Of a DNA stretch of 64,000 nt, positions 44,508 to 55,436 are shown piece after piece. The stretch covers positions 186,001-250,000 of the forward strand of contig NZ_JACBZF010000005.1 of assembly GCF_013408095.1 (NCBI RefSeq), read 5' to 3'. Every line of letters begins with the position of its first letter. Positions within the stretch are counted from its first letter, which is position 1. Both the position numbers and the translations under genes were made by a program. The notes under the pieces are model-generated. The model did no database searches and was not told the origin of the DNA. It saw nothing but the letters and a program-made list of their open reading frames with translations. Origin of the DNA: Novosphingobium marinum (lineage in GTDB: Bacteria; Pseudomonadota; Alphaproteobacteria; Sphingomonadales; Sphingomonadaceae).

Positions 44508-46616
44508 ATGGCAGACAGGGTCGAACGTTCGGGTTTCAATGTTGACGCGCGACTGGCGCGTTTCATCGAAGAAGACGTGCTGGCACCACTCGGGCACGAG
44601 CCGGACGAGTTCTGGAAGGGGTTCGCGCAGCTTTGCGAGGAATTCGTGCCGCGCAACCGGGCGCTGCTCGAAAAGCGCGACGCGCTTCAGGCGACGATCG
44701 ACGAATGGCATGTGGCGCGTGCTGGCGCACCCGTCGATCCCGACGAGTACCGCGCGTTTCTCGCCGATATCGGCTATCTCGTCCCTGAACCGGCGGCCTT
44801 CACGATCGGTACGGACAACGTCGATCCCGAAATCGCGACGATGGCCGGGCCGCAGCTTGTCGTCCCCGTGCTCAACGCGCGCTTCCTCCTGAACGCGGCG
44901 AATGCCCGTTGGGGAAGCCTCTACGATGCGTTCTACGGGACCGACGCGCTCGATGCGCCTGCCGCGAAGCCGGGTGGCTACGATGCCGAGCGCGGTGCTG
45001 CCGTGATCGCCGCCGGACGCAAGTTCCTCGACGAGAACGTCCCGCTGGCAAACGGAAGCTGGACCGACTGGGACGGCGCGGGCGACCCCGCGCTCGCCGA
45101 TGCCGCGCAACTCGTGGGCCGCAAGGACGGCGGGCTGCTGCTGCGCCACAACGGCCTCCACATCGAGATCGTGCTCGACGCCTCGCACCCGGTGGGCAAG
45201 ACTGACAGGGCGGGCATCGCCGATATCGTTCTCGAAGCGGCGCTGACGACGATCGTCGACCTCGAGGATTCGGTAGCCGCAGTCGATGCAGAGGACAAGC
45301 TGGCCGCCTATCGCAACTGGCTGGGCGTCATTCGCGGCGACTTGTCCGACACCTTCGAGAAGGGCGGCAGGACGGTCACGCGCGAACTCGAAGCCGACCG
45401 TGACTGGACCGGCCTTGACGGAAAGGCTTTCAGCCTGCCCGGACGCAGCCTGCTGTTCGTGCGCAACATCGGCCACCTGATGACCAATCCCGCGATCCTG
45501 CTTCCCGACGGGTCCGAGATTCCCGAAGGCATCATGGACTGCGCGGTGACGAGCGCAATCAGCTCGCACGACGTTCGCGGACTTGGCAGGTACGGCAATT
45601 CGAAGACCGGCAGCATCTACATCGTCAAGCCGAAGATGCACGGCCCCGAGGAAGTCGCCTTCACCAACGACCTGTTCGATGCGGTCGAGGACCTGCTGCG
45701 CCTGTCGCGCAATACCGTGAAGGTCGGCGTGATGGACGAGGAGCGCCGGACCAGCGCCAACCTTGCCGCCTGCATCGAGGCGGTGAAGGACCGCATCGTC
45801 TTCATCAATACCGGCTTCCTCGACCGGACCGGGGACGAAATCCACACCTCGATGCGCGCGGGTGCGATGATCCGCAAGGCCGCGATCAAGGGCTCCGACT
45901 GGATCGATGCCTACGAAAAGCGCAATGTCGCCATAGGCTTGCGTCACGGACTTTCGGGCAAGGCACAGATCGGCAAGGGTATGTGGCCCGCGCCCGACCG
46001 CATGGGCGCGATGATGGCGGAGAAGATCGGCCACCCGAAGACCGGTGCGAACACCGCGTGGGTGCCGTCGCCGACCGCCGCCACGCTCCACGCGATGCAC
46101 TATCACCAGGTCGACGTGTTCTCGGTGCAGGAGGAAGTCGCGGCGAAGCCGGTTCCCGAACTCGCCAAGCTTCTAAAGATTCCGCTGGCGCAGGGCACCA
46201 ACTGGCCGGAGGAGGAAGTTCGAGAGGAACTCGACAACAACGCACAGGGCCTGCTCGGCTACGTCGTGCGCTGGATCGAACAGGGTGTCGGCTGCTCGAA
46301 GGTGCCCGACATCAACGACATCGGCCTGATGGAAGACCGCGCGACGCTGCGCATTTCCTCTCAGCACATGGCGAACTGGCTGCTCCACGGCGTCGCCACC
46401 GAAGAGCAGGTGATGGAATCGCTCAAGCGCATGGCGGAAAAGGTCGACGCGCAGAACGCGGGCGATCCCGGATACCAGCCGATGGCGGGCAACTGGGATA
46501 CGAACCTTGCCTTCAAGGCGGCCTGCGACCTTGTCTTCAAGGGCGTGGAACAGCCCAACGGTTATACCGAGCCGCTGCTGCACGAATGGCGCCAGAAGCA
46601 GAAGGCCGCGACCTGA
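44508..46616 (+). CDS. glcB: Malate synthase G
   Basis: A 702-residue enzyme that condenses glyoxylate and acetyl-CoA to malate, used with the glyoxylate shunt or glycolate metabolism. The length and the internal insert separate isoform G from the shorter AceB. Blocks include [18 protein letters not shown], the glyoxylate/Mg region [32 protein letters not shown] and [18 protein letters not shown]. The ATG follows GAGGCAAG. No isocitrate lyase gene is in the window. Confidence 0.95.
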   Translation: MADRVERSGFNVDARLARFIEEDVLAPLGHEPDEFWKGFAQLCEEFVPRNRALLEKRDALQATIDEWHVARAGAPVDPDEYRAFLADIGYLVPEPAAFTIGTDNVDPEIATMAGPQLVVPVLNARFLLNAANARWGSLYDAFYGTDALDAPAAKPGGYDAERGAAVIAAGRKFLDENVPLANGSWTDWDGAGDPALADAAQLVGRKDGGLLLRHNGLHIEIVLDASHPVGKTDRAGIADIVLEAALTTIVDLEDSVAAVDAEDKLAAYRNWLGVIRGDLSDTFEKGGRTVTRELEADRDWTGLDGKAFSLPGRSLLFVRNIGHLMTNPAILLPDGSEIPEGIMDCAVTSAISSHDVRGLGRYGNSKTGSIYIVKPKMHGPEEVAFTNDLFDAVEDLLRLSRNTVKVGVMDEERRTSANLAACIEAVKDRIVFINTGFLDRTGDEIHTSMRAGAMIRKAAIKGSDWIDAYEKRNVAIGLRHGLSGKAQIGKGMWPAPDRMGAMMAEKIGHPKTGANTAWVPSPTAATLHAMHYHQVDVFSVQEEVAAKPVPELAKLLKIPLAQGTNWPEEEVREELDNNAQGLLGYVVRWIEQGVGCSKVPDINDIGLMEDRATLRISSQHMANWLLHGVATEEQVMESLKRMAEKVDAQNAGDPGYQPMAGNWDTNLAFKAACDLVFKGVEQPNGYTEPLLHEWRQKQKAAT

Positions 46617-46619
46617 CCG

Positions 46620-46681
46620 CTTAACCCGCCCATAAGCTTTGCTCTTTATCCTCGGGCCTCGCCAGGGTCGTGCGGGTTAAG
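46620..46681. repeat. 10-bp inverted repeat between glcB and the PilZ gene
   Basis: CTTAACCCGC (46620-46629) and GCGGGTTAAG (46672-46681) are perfect inverted copies 42 bases apart. They begin just after the glcB stop and end ten bases before the PilZ start. They could form a large hairpin or be two half-sites. Confidence 0.4.
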
Positions 46682-46691
46682 GGGACAGCGC

Positions 46692-47180
46692 TTGTCGCAA
46701 GGCAATCCTCGGGTCGAGGATCGTACCAGAGCGCTGATCAAGGTTCGTCTGCGCGGCGCCGGCGACGAGCGCGACGCGTGCATCCTCGACGTGTCGACGC
46801 GCGGCCTGCTTGTAACCAGCGCGAGGCCGCCCGAGCGGGGCGAATTCATCGAGCTCGTCGCTGCCGGGCATTCGCTGATCGGGCAGGTCAAGTGGGCGAG
46901 CAGCCGCCGCTTCGGCGTTGCCCTGCGCGAGCGGGTCAGCGTCCTCGGCCTCGTGGCCGGAGACAAGGGCGACATCACGCTGGAACAGCGCCGGCGCGCC
47001 CAACGGCGAGGGCCGGGCTGGGGCGCGATCCTTGCGGGAAGCGGGCGCGGGCTTTCGCAACTGGCGCAGACGGCGTTCATCGCGCTTGTTGCCGCCGGGG
47101 CAATGTGGATCGCCCTCGATGCGACAGGTGGCGGGCTCGGGGTCCTCGGGACCGTTACCGAGGCACTTTCCGGACGTTAG
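46692..47180 (+). CDS. PilZ domain protein with C-terminal membrane segment
   Basis: A 162-residue protein read from TTG 46692. The PilZ motif parts are the basic N-terminal [11 protein letters not shown] and DVSTRGLL (the D-x-S-x-x-G element), consistent with cyclic-di-GMP binding. A hydrophobic helix near residues 125-147 ([18 protein letters not shown]) suggests a membrane-tethered receptor. The GGDEF-EAL protein at the right edge could in principle feed it, but nothing else links them. It ends convergently with rsmA with a four-base overlap. Confidence 0.8.
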   Translation: MSQGNPRVEDRTRALIKVRLRGAGDERDACILDVSTRGLLVTSARPPERGEFIELVAAGHSLIGQVKWASSRRFGVALRERVSVLGLVAGDKGDITLEQRRRAQRRGPGWGAILAGSGRGLSQLAQTAFIALVAAGAMWIALDATGGGLGVLGTVTEALSGR

Positions 47181-47995
47181 CTGGACAAGGTGCGGGCGAT
47201 TGCGACGAACTCGTCGATGTCGAGCGTTTCGGCCCGGCGCTGTGAATCGATGCCGAGGCTTTCGAGCGCCGCGACCGCGCCGGGCAGACCCTTCATGCTC
47301 TGGCGCAGCATCTTGCGCCGCTGGCCGAAGGCAGCCTCGGTCACGCGTTCGATCATGCGCGGATCCACGCCTTCGGGCATTCCGGCAGGCTCGACATGGA
47401 CAATGGCGGACATGACCTTGGGCGGCGGCGTGAAGGCGCTGCGGTGCACTTTCATGGCAAGCCGCGCGCGCGAACGCCACTGGGCCAGCACCGCAAGGCG
47501 TCCGTAGGCGGACGTGCCGGGCGCGGCCACGATGCGCTGTGCGACTTCCTGCTGGAACATGAGCGTGAGCGATGTCCAGCGCGGCGGCCAGTCCTTGCCC
47601 GAAAGCCACCCGGTGAACAGGGCGGTACCGACGTTGTAGGGCAGGTTCGCGACGATGGCGTAGGGCTCGTCGAACAGGTCGGCAGGATCGATTGCGAGGG
47701 CGTCTCCCTCGACGACGGTCAGCCTGTCGGGGAATGCATCCGCCAGCTCCGCAAGCGCGGGCAGGCAGCGGGCGTCGCGCTCGATGGCCGTGACCCGCGC
47801 CCCGGCGCGCAGCAGCGCCCGGGTAAGGCCGCCCGGGCCGGGACCGATCTCGAGCACGGCGCGGTCGTCGAGGTCGCCGGGGATGGCGGCGATGCGATCG
47901 AGCAACTGCTCGTCGAACAGGAAGTTCTGGCCCAGCGCCTTCGAAGCCGACAGGCCGTGGCGCGCGATGACGTCGCGCAGGGGAGGCAGGGTCAC
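47177..47995 (-). CDS. rsmA: 16S rRNA dimethyladenosine transferase
   Basis: RsmA/KsgA dimethylates the two adjacent adenosines of 16S helix 45. The GTG at 47995 overlaps the pdxA stop as GTGA and gives 272 residues. Motifs are [29 protein letters not shown] (SAM) and [11 protein letters not shown] (catalytic NLPY). It is the last gene of lptD-surA-pdxA-rsmA. Confidence 0.95.
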   Translation of the reverse strand: MTLPPLRDVIARHGLSASKALGQNFLFDEQLLDRIAAIPGDLDDRAVLEIGPGPGGLTRALLRAGARVTAIERDARCLPALAELADAFPDRLTVVEGDALAIDPADLFDEPYAIVANLPYNVGTALFTGWLSGKDWPPRWTSLTLMFQQEVAQRIVAAPGTSAYGRLAVLAQWRSRARLAMKVHRSAFTPPPKVMSAIVHVEPAGMPEGVDPRMIERVTEAAFGQRRKMLRQSMKGLPGAVAALESLGIDSQRRAETLDIDEFVAIARTLSS

Positions 47996-48999
47996 GGCGC
48001 AGCCCGGCGCATGGCGCATTGCCCGGCAAGCCGGATCGCGGCGATCGTCGCACCCGGATTCGCGATCCCCTTACCCGCGATGCCGAAGGCGGTGCCATGG
48101 TCGGGCGATGTGCGCACGATGGGCAGGCCGAGCGTGACGTTGACGCCCTCGTCGAAGTCGAGAGCCTTCAGCGGTATCAGCGCCTGATCGTGGTACATGC
48201 ACAGCGCCGCGTCGTAGTTTTCGCGCTCGTGCGGCGCGAACAGCGCGTCGGCCGGGTGCGGCCCGGTCACGGCCAGACCCTCGGACCGCAGGCGTTCGAT
48301 GGCGGGTATGATCACCCGCGCTTCCTCGTCGCCGAACCGCCCGCCTTCGCCAGCGTGCGGATTGAGCGCGGCAACGGCGAGGCGAGGGCTCTCGATGCCG
48401 AAATCCCGGCGCAGCGCCCGTTCGGTGATTCGCGCCCGCTCGACAATGTGATTCGTGTTCAGGAGCGCCGGGACACTCGATAGCGCTTCATGCACGGTCA
48501 GCGGGACGGTCCTGAGGCGCGGTCCGGCGAGCATCATCACTGCGGCTTCCGGCGCGACGTCGCATGCTTCGGCGACGAATTCTGTCTGGCCGGGATGGAC
48601 GAAGCCGACTTCGGCAAGGAGTCCCTTGGCGATCGGGCCGGTGACGAGGCCGCCCGCTTCGCCCGATACCGCCAGCCGCGCGGCTCGGGTCAGCGAGGAA
48701 AGCGCCAGCCGCGCACCGTCCTCGTCGGGCCTTCCGGCCGCATACCCGGCATCCTCGTCGCCCAGCACCGGCAAGGCATCGCCGAAGACTCCACGCGCTT
48801 CCTCCGGGCTGGCGATTCGGCGGACTGGAATCTCGATACCGCGCGAAGCTGCCGCCGCGGCAAGTATACGCTCACCCCCGACCGCGAAGAACGGCAGCAG
48901 TGCATCCCGTGACCGCCGCGTCCACGCCTCGGCCAGCAATTCGGGGCCGACCCCCGCAGGATCGCCAAGCGATACGGCGAGCGGCGCGGGAACCGCCAC
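47992..48999 (-). CDS. pdxA: 4-hydroxythreonine-4-phosphate dehydrogenase
   Basis: PdxA oxidises 4-phosphohydroxythreonine in the DXP-dependent pyridoxal phosphate pathway. The 335-residue sequence has [13 protein letters not shown] at the start and [12 protein letters not shown]. The metal-site blocks are [15 protein letters not shown] and [16 protein letters not shown], with [13 protein letters not shown] after them. It starts at GTG one base after the surA stop. Confidence 0.95.
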   Translation of the reverse strand: MAVPAPLAVSLGDPAGVGPELLAEAWTRRSRDALLPFFAVGGERILAAAAASRGIEIPVRRIASPEEARGVFGDALPVLGDEDAGYAAGRPDEDGARLALSSLTRAARLAVSGEAGGLVTGPIAKGLLAEVGFVHPGQTEFVAEACDVAPEAAVMMLAGPRLRTVPLTVHEALSSVPALLNTNHIVERARITERALRRDFGIESPRLAVAALNPHAGEGGRFGDEEARVIIPAIERLRSEGLAVTGPHPADALFAPHERENYDAALCMYHDQALIPLKALDFDEGVNVTLGLPIVRTSPDHGTAFGIAGKGIANPGATIAAIRLAGQCAMRRAAP

Positions 49000-49000
49000 C

Positions 49001-50350
49001 TCAGTCGTATTCGATGATCGCGTCGCGCCGCAGGTCGCGCAGGTAAAGCTGCGCGCGCTTGTTGATCCGGTCCTCTTCCATCTGGTTCATCAGATCGTCG
49101 AAGCTCGGTCCGGAGTCCGATTGCGGATCGTCGCGGCCGCACAGCATGAGCACACGCACGCCGTCCTCGATCGAACCGAACGGCGGCGAGGTTTCGCCAA
49201 GCGAAAGGTCGAGCACCGCCTGCTGCAGCGGTCCCGGCAAGTCTCGCGCGCGGACCTGGTCGTTGGTGACGACCTGAGCGCCGAGCTGTGCGGCGACATC
49301 GTCAACCGCGCCGCATCCGCGCGCATCCTGCATCGCCTGTGCGAATTCCTGCGCGCGCCCCGTCGCCTGCGCCTCATTGGTGCCGGGCGGAAAGTTGATC
49401 GAAATCTGCTTGAGCGAGAGGATCGCGTCGCGCGGATCGGCCATCAGCACCTGCCTGCGGTCGATGAGGTAGACGATCGAGAAGCCGCCCGGCACCTCGA
49501 TCGGACCGACAAGCTGGCCGGGCGTCAGCTCGCGCGCGGCGGTCGCCAGTTCGGCAGGAAGCTGCGCGAGCCGGACCCAGCCGAGATCGCCGCCGACCGA
49601 CGCGGTGGAAGCCTGCGAATACTGGCGCGCGTAAGCCACGAAGCTGCCGCCGCCGCGAAGCTGTTCGACGATCTGGCGAGCGTTCTGGGCGACCTGCTGC
49701 TGCGTTTCCGGCGTGGCGGAAAGGTAGATTTCGCCGATGCGATACTCGTCGGTGCCCTTGGCGGCCTGAAGCCGCTCGAGCATCTCGTTCACTTCCTCTT
49801 CGGAGATGTTGATGAACGGCGCGACGTTGCGGCGGAGCAGCGTCTGCCAGGCCAGCTCTCCGCGAATCTGTCGCTTGAGAGAGGCGGGCGATGACCCGAT
49901 CCGCTCGAGATATGCGTCCATCGCCTCGATGTTCTGGTTGAAGTTCTGCGCGGCGACGCGGGCGTAGGACTGGTCCACCTCCTCCTGCGTCACTTCGATG
50001 TCGGAAGCGCGCGCTTCCTGAATCTGCAGCGTCTCGTCGATCAGGTTGCGCAGGACCTGCAGCCTCAGGCGGCGGGTCTCTTCCTCACCGAGCTGTTGCT
50101 CGTTCGCAGCGAGGATCAGGGCTAGGCGGTGATCGATGTCGGTGCCGGTGATGACGTCGCCGTTGACGACGGCAGTGGCCTTGCGGACATTGGGATCGTT
50201 CTGGCCGAAGATCTGCACGCCCTCGGGAATCTCGAACGCGCCCGACGAGGAACTCCGCGCGAGCGTGGGCGCGCCGGCAATTACCGTGGCCGAAGCGGCA
50301 AGCGCCAGCGAAGCCTGTTTGATGAAGCCTGTTTTCAAGTTTACCTGCAC
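49001..50350 (-). CDS. surA: Periplasmic chaperone / peptidyl-prolyl isomerase SurA
   Basis: A 449-residue exported protein starting at GTG. The signal peptide ends near GAPTLA. The SurA N domain (VNGDVITGTDIDHRLALIL; LRNLIDETLQIQEA) is followed by a PpiC parvulin domain (YRIGEIYLSA to GPIEVPGGFSIVYLIDRR, about 200-305). A second, degenerate parvulin-like region comes before the C-terminal helix. It chaperones outer-membrane barrels, including LptD encoded just upstream. The 166-base gap to lptD holds no gene. Confidence 0.93.
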   Translation of the reverse strand: MQVNLKTGFIKQASLALAASATVIAGAPTLARSSSSGAFEIPEGVQIFGQNDPNVRKATAVVNGDVITGTDIDHRLALILAANEQQLGEEETRRLRLQVLRNLIDETLQIQEARASDIEVTQEEVDQSYARVAAQNFNQNIEAMDAYLERIGSSPASLKRQIRGELAWQTLLRRNVAPFINISEEEVNEMLERLQAAKGTDEYRIGEIYLSATPETQQQVAQNARQIVEQLRGGGSFVAYARQYSQASTASVGGDLGWVRLAQLPAELATAARELTPGQLVGPIEVPGGFSIVYLIDRRQVLMADPRDAILSLKQISINFPPGTNEAQATGRAQEFAQAMQDARGCGAVDDVAAQLGAQVVTNDQVRARDLPGPLQQAVLDLSLGETSPPFGSIEDGVRVLMLCGRDDPQSDSGPSFDDLMNQMEEDRINKRAQLYLRDLRRDAIIEYD

Positions 50351-50516
50351 CGTGTTTTCGATCCTGACTGCGGTGAGGAGCAGGACGGCGGCGGGAAAAT
50401 CCCGGCGCCTTGCACCCCATTCAACCGTCGCCCATCCCTCGCGGAAAACGGCTTAACCCAAACTGAGCGCCGTGCGATAGCGGCTTTACGCCTGCCTGCC
50501 AACGCCCGCCAGCGAG

Positions 50517-52784
50517 TTAGCGGAAGCCGAGGTTGCGCAGCGCGAAACGGATCTGGAAGGAGTTGCCGCGCTCGGCATCGCCGGTCGCCACGTAATCTCG
50601 CCGCCAGGTCACCGCGATTTCAAGGCAGTCGTCCTGATAGGCAATGCCGAGCCGGCTGCGCAGCGGCTGGAAGCCGTCGGACCCGAAGGAGGGATCCTCG
50701 CTGCGGTCGGTCAGGTTGACGATCGCGGAACCGAATACCGACCAGTAATTGGCGAAGGCGATGCGACCGGCGGCGCGCAGTTCCTCGCGATCCTGCAAAT
50801 CCTCGATACCGGCCGCGATATCGCGGTTGAGGCGGACGTAGCCGATCTCCGCGTAGGTCTTGCGGCTGCCGATCACCGCGTCGAACTCGTTGCGACGGAT
50901 GGCGAAGCTGTCCTTGTCCAGCCGGAACCGGTGCACGAGGTTGATGAAGTCGCGATAGCGAACCTCGGTGCGACCGACGACGTCGGATACGCGGTTCGAA
51001 AGGCCGGTGCCGTCCGGGAGGAGCGTGGGCTGGCGCGAGAGGCGGACCGATTGACCGACGGTCGTCTTGATGCGCCAGCGCGGCCGCTCGAACTGCCAGT
51101 CCACGCCGTAGGTGAAGCGCACGCCTTCCTCTACGCGGTCGTAGCCCGGGAAGCGGTTGAGCGCGAAGAGGTTGCTGTCTTCCAGGTCGACTGCGCGCGC
51201 GTCTTCGTTCGGGACGTTGAGGTTCCTGATCTCGGGACTGGCGACGAGCTGGAAGCGCGGAGTGAGGACTTGCGTTCCGCCGAACGCGCTCCCGACCAGC
51301 GGCCATTTGACGTCGAGCGCGGCCAGCGCAACGCCGCGTGTCTCCCACCCCGGGTTGCCGCGATAGATCACCGTGTCGGTCAGCGCGTTCTCGTCCGAAT
51401 GGTAGACGTCGCCGCGCACCATCGCAGTCAGCGTGACTTCCTGCCCCATCGAGGTTAGGCGGCGCATGTCCCACTGCGCGCGGACGAAAGCGCGTTGCGT
51501 GTCCTGCCCCTCGGTGCGCAGGATCGCCAGCGAATTGGCCTGCAGCTCGACGTTGCCGCCCATGACGGGATCCGGCATCCGGTAACGGAAATCGACGACC
51601 GGCAGCGCGACCGGCACCTGCCCCTGGTCCTCGCCCACGCGCATCGTCTGCGTCGCCCACCCGGCGAGCGAGAAGTAGCTGTTGCTGCTGATCCGCTCGA
51701 CGTCGATGGTGGAGCGAAGGCGATCGTCGCGGCTGAGATCGTAGCGGCGAAGGAACGTGCGGTCGGTCGACCGGCGCAGCGACCCTGTAACGCTCCAGCG
51801 TTCGTCGAGCTGGAACCGGCCGTTGGCGAAGACGTAGCCGCGCAGGTCCCGCTCCGCGCCGGGCGTCGCTCCGAAGATCGGGATACGCCGGCTCTCGGTC
51901 GCGTAGCCGGTGATCTGGTAAGCCCCCGTGTCGGTCAGCGCGCGATACTGGAACGAGGCCATCGGCGGCGCCTCGGTATAGACGTAGGCCGTCGCCGTCA
52001 GGTCCCGGTTTGGAGCCAGTCGGGCGTAATAGGATTCGCTGATCTCCGCGCCGTTCGAAGGGCTGAACCGCAGGTCCGGAATAAGAAAGCCCGACGTCGC
52101 GCGACCGTCGGTCGTGACCGACAGTCCGGGCAGCGGCAAGGTGAGCGCGCCGAACAGTTCGAGCTTGGCGCCGCGAAAGCGAACGACCTTGTCGTCGGGG
52201 TCGTAGACCACCCTTTTGGCGGTGATACGCCAGCTGGGCGACTTGGGACATCCGTCTTCGGTCTCGACCTCGCAGGCGGTGTAGGCCGCGCGGTTGAGGA
52301 TGACTTCGCCCGCGGCATTGCGCTCGCCGGTAACCGCCGCCAGCCGCCCGCCCTCGCGCAAGGCCAGCAGCAGGTTCTCGACCGCGCCGGTGCGCAGTTC
52401 CTCGGTGAGTTCTACCCGGTCGCTGAAGAACTGGTTGCCGTCCTCGTCGACGAGGCGAACGTTGCCGAGCGCGACGATCTCTCCGGAGACGCGGTTCCAG
52501 GTCACGCTGTCGGCGCGGACCGACTGGTCGCCGCGCCGCAACACGACGTCCCCGCCGGCGGTGACGGTGTCGGTATCGGAAGCGTATTCGACGGCATCGG
52601 CCTCGAACGCGATTTCCTCTTCGGCCTGCTCCTCGACCACGGCGGAGGCTTGGGCCGGAAGATCCTGCGCCATGGCGACAGACGGCTGGAATACAACGAA
52701 AATTCCTGCCGCCACCGCCGCGGGAAGAACGAATTGCAAGCTGGAAACAGGGGCTTGCCGCAGGGACCGCAGGACGGGGCGCAT
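50517..52784 (-). CDS. lptD: LPS-assembly outer-membrane protein LptD
   Basis: A 755-residue beta-barrel protein that inserts lipopolysaccharide into the outer leaflet. A signal peptide (ending VAMAQ) precedes an OstA/LptA-like jellyroll at about 55-190 (FEADAVEYASDTDTVTAGGDVVLRRGDQSVRADSV). A C-terminal barrel ends in Phe-Arg (LRNLGFR). ACEVETEDGCP holds N-terminal cysteines. ATG 52784 is used. It starts a unit with surA-pdxA-rsmA, as in many proteobacteria. Confidence 0.93.
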   Translation of the reverse strand: MRPVLRSLRQAPVSSLQFVLPAAVAAGIFVVFQPSVAMAQDLPAQASAVVEEQAEEEIAFEADAVEYASDTDTVTAGGDVVLRRGDQSVRADSVTWNRVSGEIVALGNVRLVDEDGNQFFSDRVELTEELRTGAVENLLLALREGGRLAAVTGERNAAGEVILNRAAYTACEVETEDGCPKSPSWRITAKRVVYDPDDKVVRFRGAKLELFGALTLPLPGLSVTTDGRATSGFLIPDLRFSPSNGAEISESYYARLAPNRDLTATAYVYTEAPPMASFQYRALTDTGAYQITGYATESRRIPIFGATPGAERDLRGYVFANGRFQLDERWSVTGSLRRSTDRTFLRRYDLSRDDRLRSTIDVERISSNSYFSLAGWATQTMRVGEDQGQVPVALPVVDFRYRMPDPVMGGNVELQANSLAILRTEGQDTQRAFVRAQWDMRRLTSMGQEVTLTAMVRGDVYHSDENALTDTVIYRGNPGWETRGVALAALDVKWPLVGSAFGGTQVLTPRFQLVASPEIRNLNVPNEDARAVDLEDSNLFALNRFPGYDRVEEGVRFTYGVDWQFERPRWRIKTTVGQSVRLSRQPTLLPDGTGLSNRVSDVVGRTEVRYRDFINLVHRFRLDKDSFAIRRNEFDAVIGSRKTYAEIGYVRLNRDIAAGIEDLQDREELRAAGRIAFANYWSVFGSAIVNLTDRSEDPSFGSDGFQPLRSRLGIAYQDDCLEIAVTWRRDYVATGDAERGNSFQIRFALRNLGFR

Positions 52785-52871
52785 GGGTTGCCTATCGCAC
52801 CGGCGGCGCTTAACTGCAATGCAGCCCGAACGCAGACCCGCCTCAATTCGGCACCATCTCCAGGAGAATTC

Positions 52872-54335
52872 ATGCAGATCCAGTTCCTCGACGCGCCTGC
52901 AAGCCCCGGCCCGCGCATCGTTGCACACGTCGTGAACCAGGAGGGCGTTCCCGCGGATCTGGAACCTGTGCTGGCCGAGGGAGCGAAGGCTGCACGCTTT
53001 TCGGGCAAGCCGGGTCAGCTGTTCGAAGGCTTTGCGGAACGCGGCGGAGAAGTCGTTCGCGTGGCGCTCGCCGGGATGGGCAAGCCATCCGCGGACGATC
53101 GGCGGGCTTCGGTCGAGAAAGCCGGTGCGGCGATCGCGGCGAAGTACCTTGCGTCGGGCGAAAAGGCGATTGCGGTCAATCTGACCGGGTCGGGTCTCTC
53201 GGCGGACGACGCGGCAGCGCTGCTGCTGGGCGCAAGGCTGCGAGCTTGGCGCTGGGACGTCTACCGCACCAGGCTCGCCGACGAGAAAAAGCGCTCGCTC
53301 GAACGGATCGACGTCCTTGGCGCGCCCGACGGGACGGAGGCGCAGTGGGAGGCAGAAGCCGCCGTGGCCGAAGGAGTCGAGTTCACGCGCGAGCTCGTGA
53401 CCGAACCTGCCAACGCGATCTTTCCCGAAAGCTTCGTGGAACGCTGCGTAAACCGGCTTGCCGGAACCGGCGTCTCGATCCGCGTGCTCGATGCAGGCGA
53501 AATGCAGAAGCTTGGCATGGGCGCGCTGCTTGGCGTTGCGCAGGGGTCTGCACTGCGTCCCCGGCTGCTCGCGATGGAATGGCGCGGCGGCGAAGCCGGC
53601 GAGAAGCCGACCGCTTTCGTCGGCAAGGGCGTGACTTTCGATTCGGGCGGAATCTCGATCAAGGGTGCGGCCGGCATGGAGGACATGAAGTGGGACATGG
53701 GCGGGGCCGGCGCGGTTGCCGGCACGATGCTCGCACTTGCCCGCCGCAAGGCGAAGGCCAACGTCATCGGCGTCTGCGGCCTTGTCGAGAACATGCCCGA
53801 CGGCAACGCGCAGCGTCCCGGCGACGTCGTTACCTCGATGTCGGGCCAGACGATCGAGGTCATCAACACGGACGCCGAGGGGCGTCTGGTCCTGTGCGAC
53901 GCGATGACCTGGACGCAGCGCGAATACGCGCCGAAGCAGATCGTCGACCTGGCGACGCTGACCGGCGCGATCATCGTCTCGCTCGCGCACGAGTATGCAG
54001 GCCTGTTCTCGAGCAGCGACGATCTTGCCGCTCGCCTGACGGCGGCGGGCGAGGCCAGCGGTGACAAGATCTGGCGCTTTCCGGTCGGCCCCGGCTACGA
54101 CAAGATGCTCGAAAGCCAGATCGCCGACATGAAGAACGTGGGACCGCGTTCGGGCGGGTCGATCACGGCGGCGCAGTTCCTCAAGCGCTTTGTCGAGAAC
54201 GACATTCCCTGGGCGCATCTCGACATCGCGGGCATGGTCTGGGCAGACAAGCCGGGGGCCACCTGGGACAAGGGAGCGACCGGTTTCGGCGTGCGCCTTC
54301 TCGACCGCTTCGTGCGCGACAGCCTCGAAGGCTGA
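52872..54335 (+). CDS. pepA: Leucyl aminopeptidase (M17)
   Basis: A 487-residue cytosolic dizinc aminopeptidase. The M17 signature NTDAEGRLVL and metal-binding blocks KGVTFDSGGISIKGAAGMEDMKWDMGGA are present. DIAGMVWADKPGATWDKGATGFGVRLL closes the domain. ATG 52872 has CAGGAGAA before it. It diverges from lptD. PepA can also act as a DNA-binding accessory protein, which this sequence cannot confirm. Confidence 0.95.
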   Translation: MQIQFLDAPASPGPRIVAHVVNQEGVPADLEPVLAEGAKAARFSGKPGQLFEGFAERGGEVVRVALAGMGKPSADDRRASVEKAGAAIAAKYLASGEKAIAVNLTGSGLSADDAAALLLGARLRAWRWDVYRTRLADEKKRSLERIDVLGAPDGTEAQWEAEAAVAEGVEFTRELVTEPANAIFPESFVERCVNRLAGTGVSIRVLDAGEMQKLGMGALLGVAQGSALRPRLLAMEWRGGEAGEKPTAFVGKGVTFDSGGISIKGAAGMEDMKWDMGGAGAVAGTMLALARRKAKANVIGVCGLVENMPDGNAQRPGDVVTSMSGQTIEVINTDAEGRLVLCDAMTWTQREYAPKQIVDLATLTGAIIVSLAHEYAGLFSSSDDLAARLTAAGEASGDKIWRFPVGPGYDKMLESQIADMKNVGPRSGGSITAAQFLKRFVENDIPWAHLDIAGMVWADKPGATWDKGATGFGVRLLDRFVRDSLEG

Positions 54336-54341
54336 TCGCCG

Positions 54342-54485
54342 ATGGGCCGGATGCGGCGCAAGTCGGACCTTCCGGTCAAGACCTGCGTCGCCTGCGGCCT
54401 GCCGTTCGCCTGGCGCAAGAAGTGGGAGCGGGACTGGGACAGCGTGAAGTACTGTTCCGAACGTTGCCGCCGTTCGAAGGCCTAG
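54342..54485 (+). CDS. DUF2256 family small zinc-ribbon-like protein
   Basis: A 47-residue protein from ATG 54342 to TAG 54483. It contains [14 protein letters not shown] and KYCSERCRR, i.e. CxxC and CxxxC pairs with the W-R-K-K-W core of DUF2256, so a bound zinc is likely. The function of the family is unknown. It lies between pepA and holC with five-base gaps on both sides, so all three are probably one transcript. Confidence 0.82.
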   Translation: MGRMRRKSDLPVKTCVACGLPFAWRKKWERDWDSVKYCSERCRRSKA

Positions 54486-54489
54486 CGCG

Positions 54490-54927
54490 ATGCGCGTCGA
54501 TTTCTATCAGCTGAGCCGCGATTCCGCCGAAGCGGCTTTGCCGCTGATCGCGCGTGCATCGCTCGGCAGCGGCGAACGCCTGCTCGTCGTGTCCTCCGAC
54601 GAGGGCCAGCTCGACCGCATCGGCAAGGAACTTTGGTCGCGCCTGCCGGAGACTTTCCTCGCCAACGGGCGCGCGGGCGGCGAGCACGACGATCGCCAGC
54701 CGATACTTCTGGCGCCGGAAGCAGCGCCGGCGAACGGCGCGCGCTTCATGGCGATCGTCGACGGGGCATGGCGCGACGGCGAGCCGCCGTTCGAGCGCAC
54801 GTTCTTCCTCTTCGACGACGCGACCCTGCAGGCCGCGCGCGATTGCTGGCGCATGCTCGGGCAGCGCGATGGAGTAGAACGGCATTTCTGGAAGCAGGAG
54901 GGCGGGCGCTGGGTCGAGGGACCCTGA
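54490..54927 (+). CDS. holC: DNA polymerase III subunit chi
   Basis: HolC (145 residues) links the clamp-loader to single-strand-binding protein. The N-terminal [24 protein letters not shown], the central [12 protein letters not shown] and the C-terminal [17 protein letters not shown] fit the alphaproteobacterial HolC family. pepA-holC adjacency is widely conserved and supports the call. Confidence 0.9.
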   Translation: MRVDFYQLSRDSAEAALPLIARASLGSGERLLVVSSDEGQLDRIGKELWSRLPETFLANGRAGGEHDDRQPILLAPEAAPANGARFMAIVDGAWRDGEPPFERTFFLFDDATLQAARDCWRMLGQRDGVERHFWKQEGGRWVEGP

Positions 54928-55013
54928 AGCCAGCTTGCGACAATGCGCGAACCCGGCTAGGGGCGCGCCGAAATCCCGATAATCCCGATCCAGACATCGC
55001 AAGGACGAACGCC

Positions 55014-55436
55014 ATGGCGCTTACCCGCACCTTTTCGATCATCAAGCCCGACGCCACCCGCCGCAACCTGACCGGCGCAGTGACCAAGATGCTGGAGGAC
55101 GCAGGCCTGCGCGTCGTCGCATCGAAGCGTATCCAGATGACAAGGGAGCAGGCCGAAGGCTTCTACGCGGTCCACAAAGAACGACCCTTCTTCAACGACC
55201 TCGTCTCGTTCATGATCTCCGGCCCCGTCGTCGTGCAGGTGCTCGAAGGCGAGGACGCGGTGAAGCGCAACCGCGACGTCATGGGTGCGACCAATCCCGC
55301 CGATGCCGCCGAAGGCACGATCCGCAAGAGCTACGCCGAATCGATCGAGGCCAATTCGGTCCACGGTTCGGACAGCGACGAGAACGCCAAGATCGAGATC
55401 GATTACTTCTTCGACGAAGCCGAAATCGTTGGCTGA
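55014..55436 (+). CDS. ndk: Nucleoside diphosphate kinase
   Basis: A 140-residue NDP kinase that balances NTP pools. The phospho-acceptor is H117 in [22 protein letters not shown] and [14 protein letters not shown] complete the active site. The ATG at 55014 follows AAGGAC. Its end overlaps the next start by eight bases. Confidence 0.96.
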   Translation: MALTRTFSIIKPDATRRNLTGAVTKMLEDAGLRVVASKRIQMTREQAEGFYAVHKERPFFNDLVSFMISGPVVVQVLEGEDAVKRNRDVMGATNPADAAEGTIRKSYAESIEANSVHGSDSDENAKIEIDYFFDEAEIVG

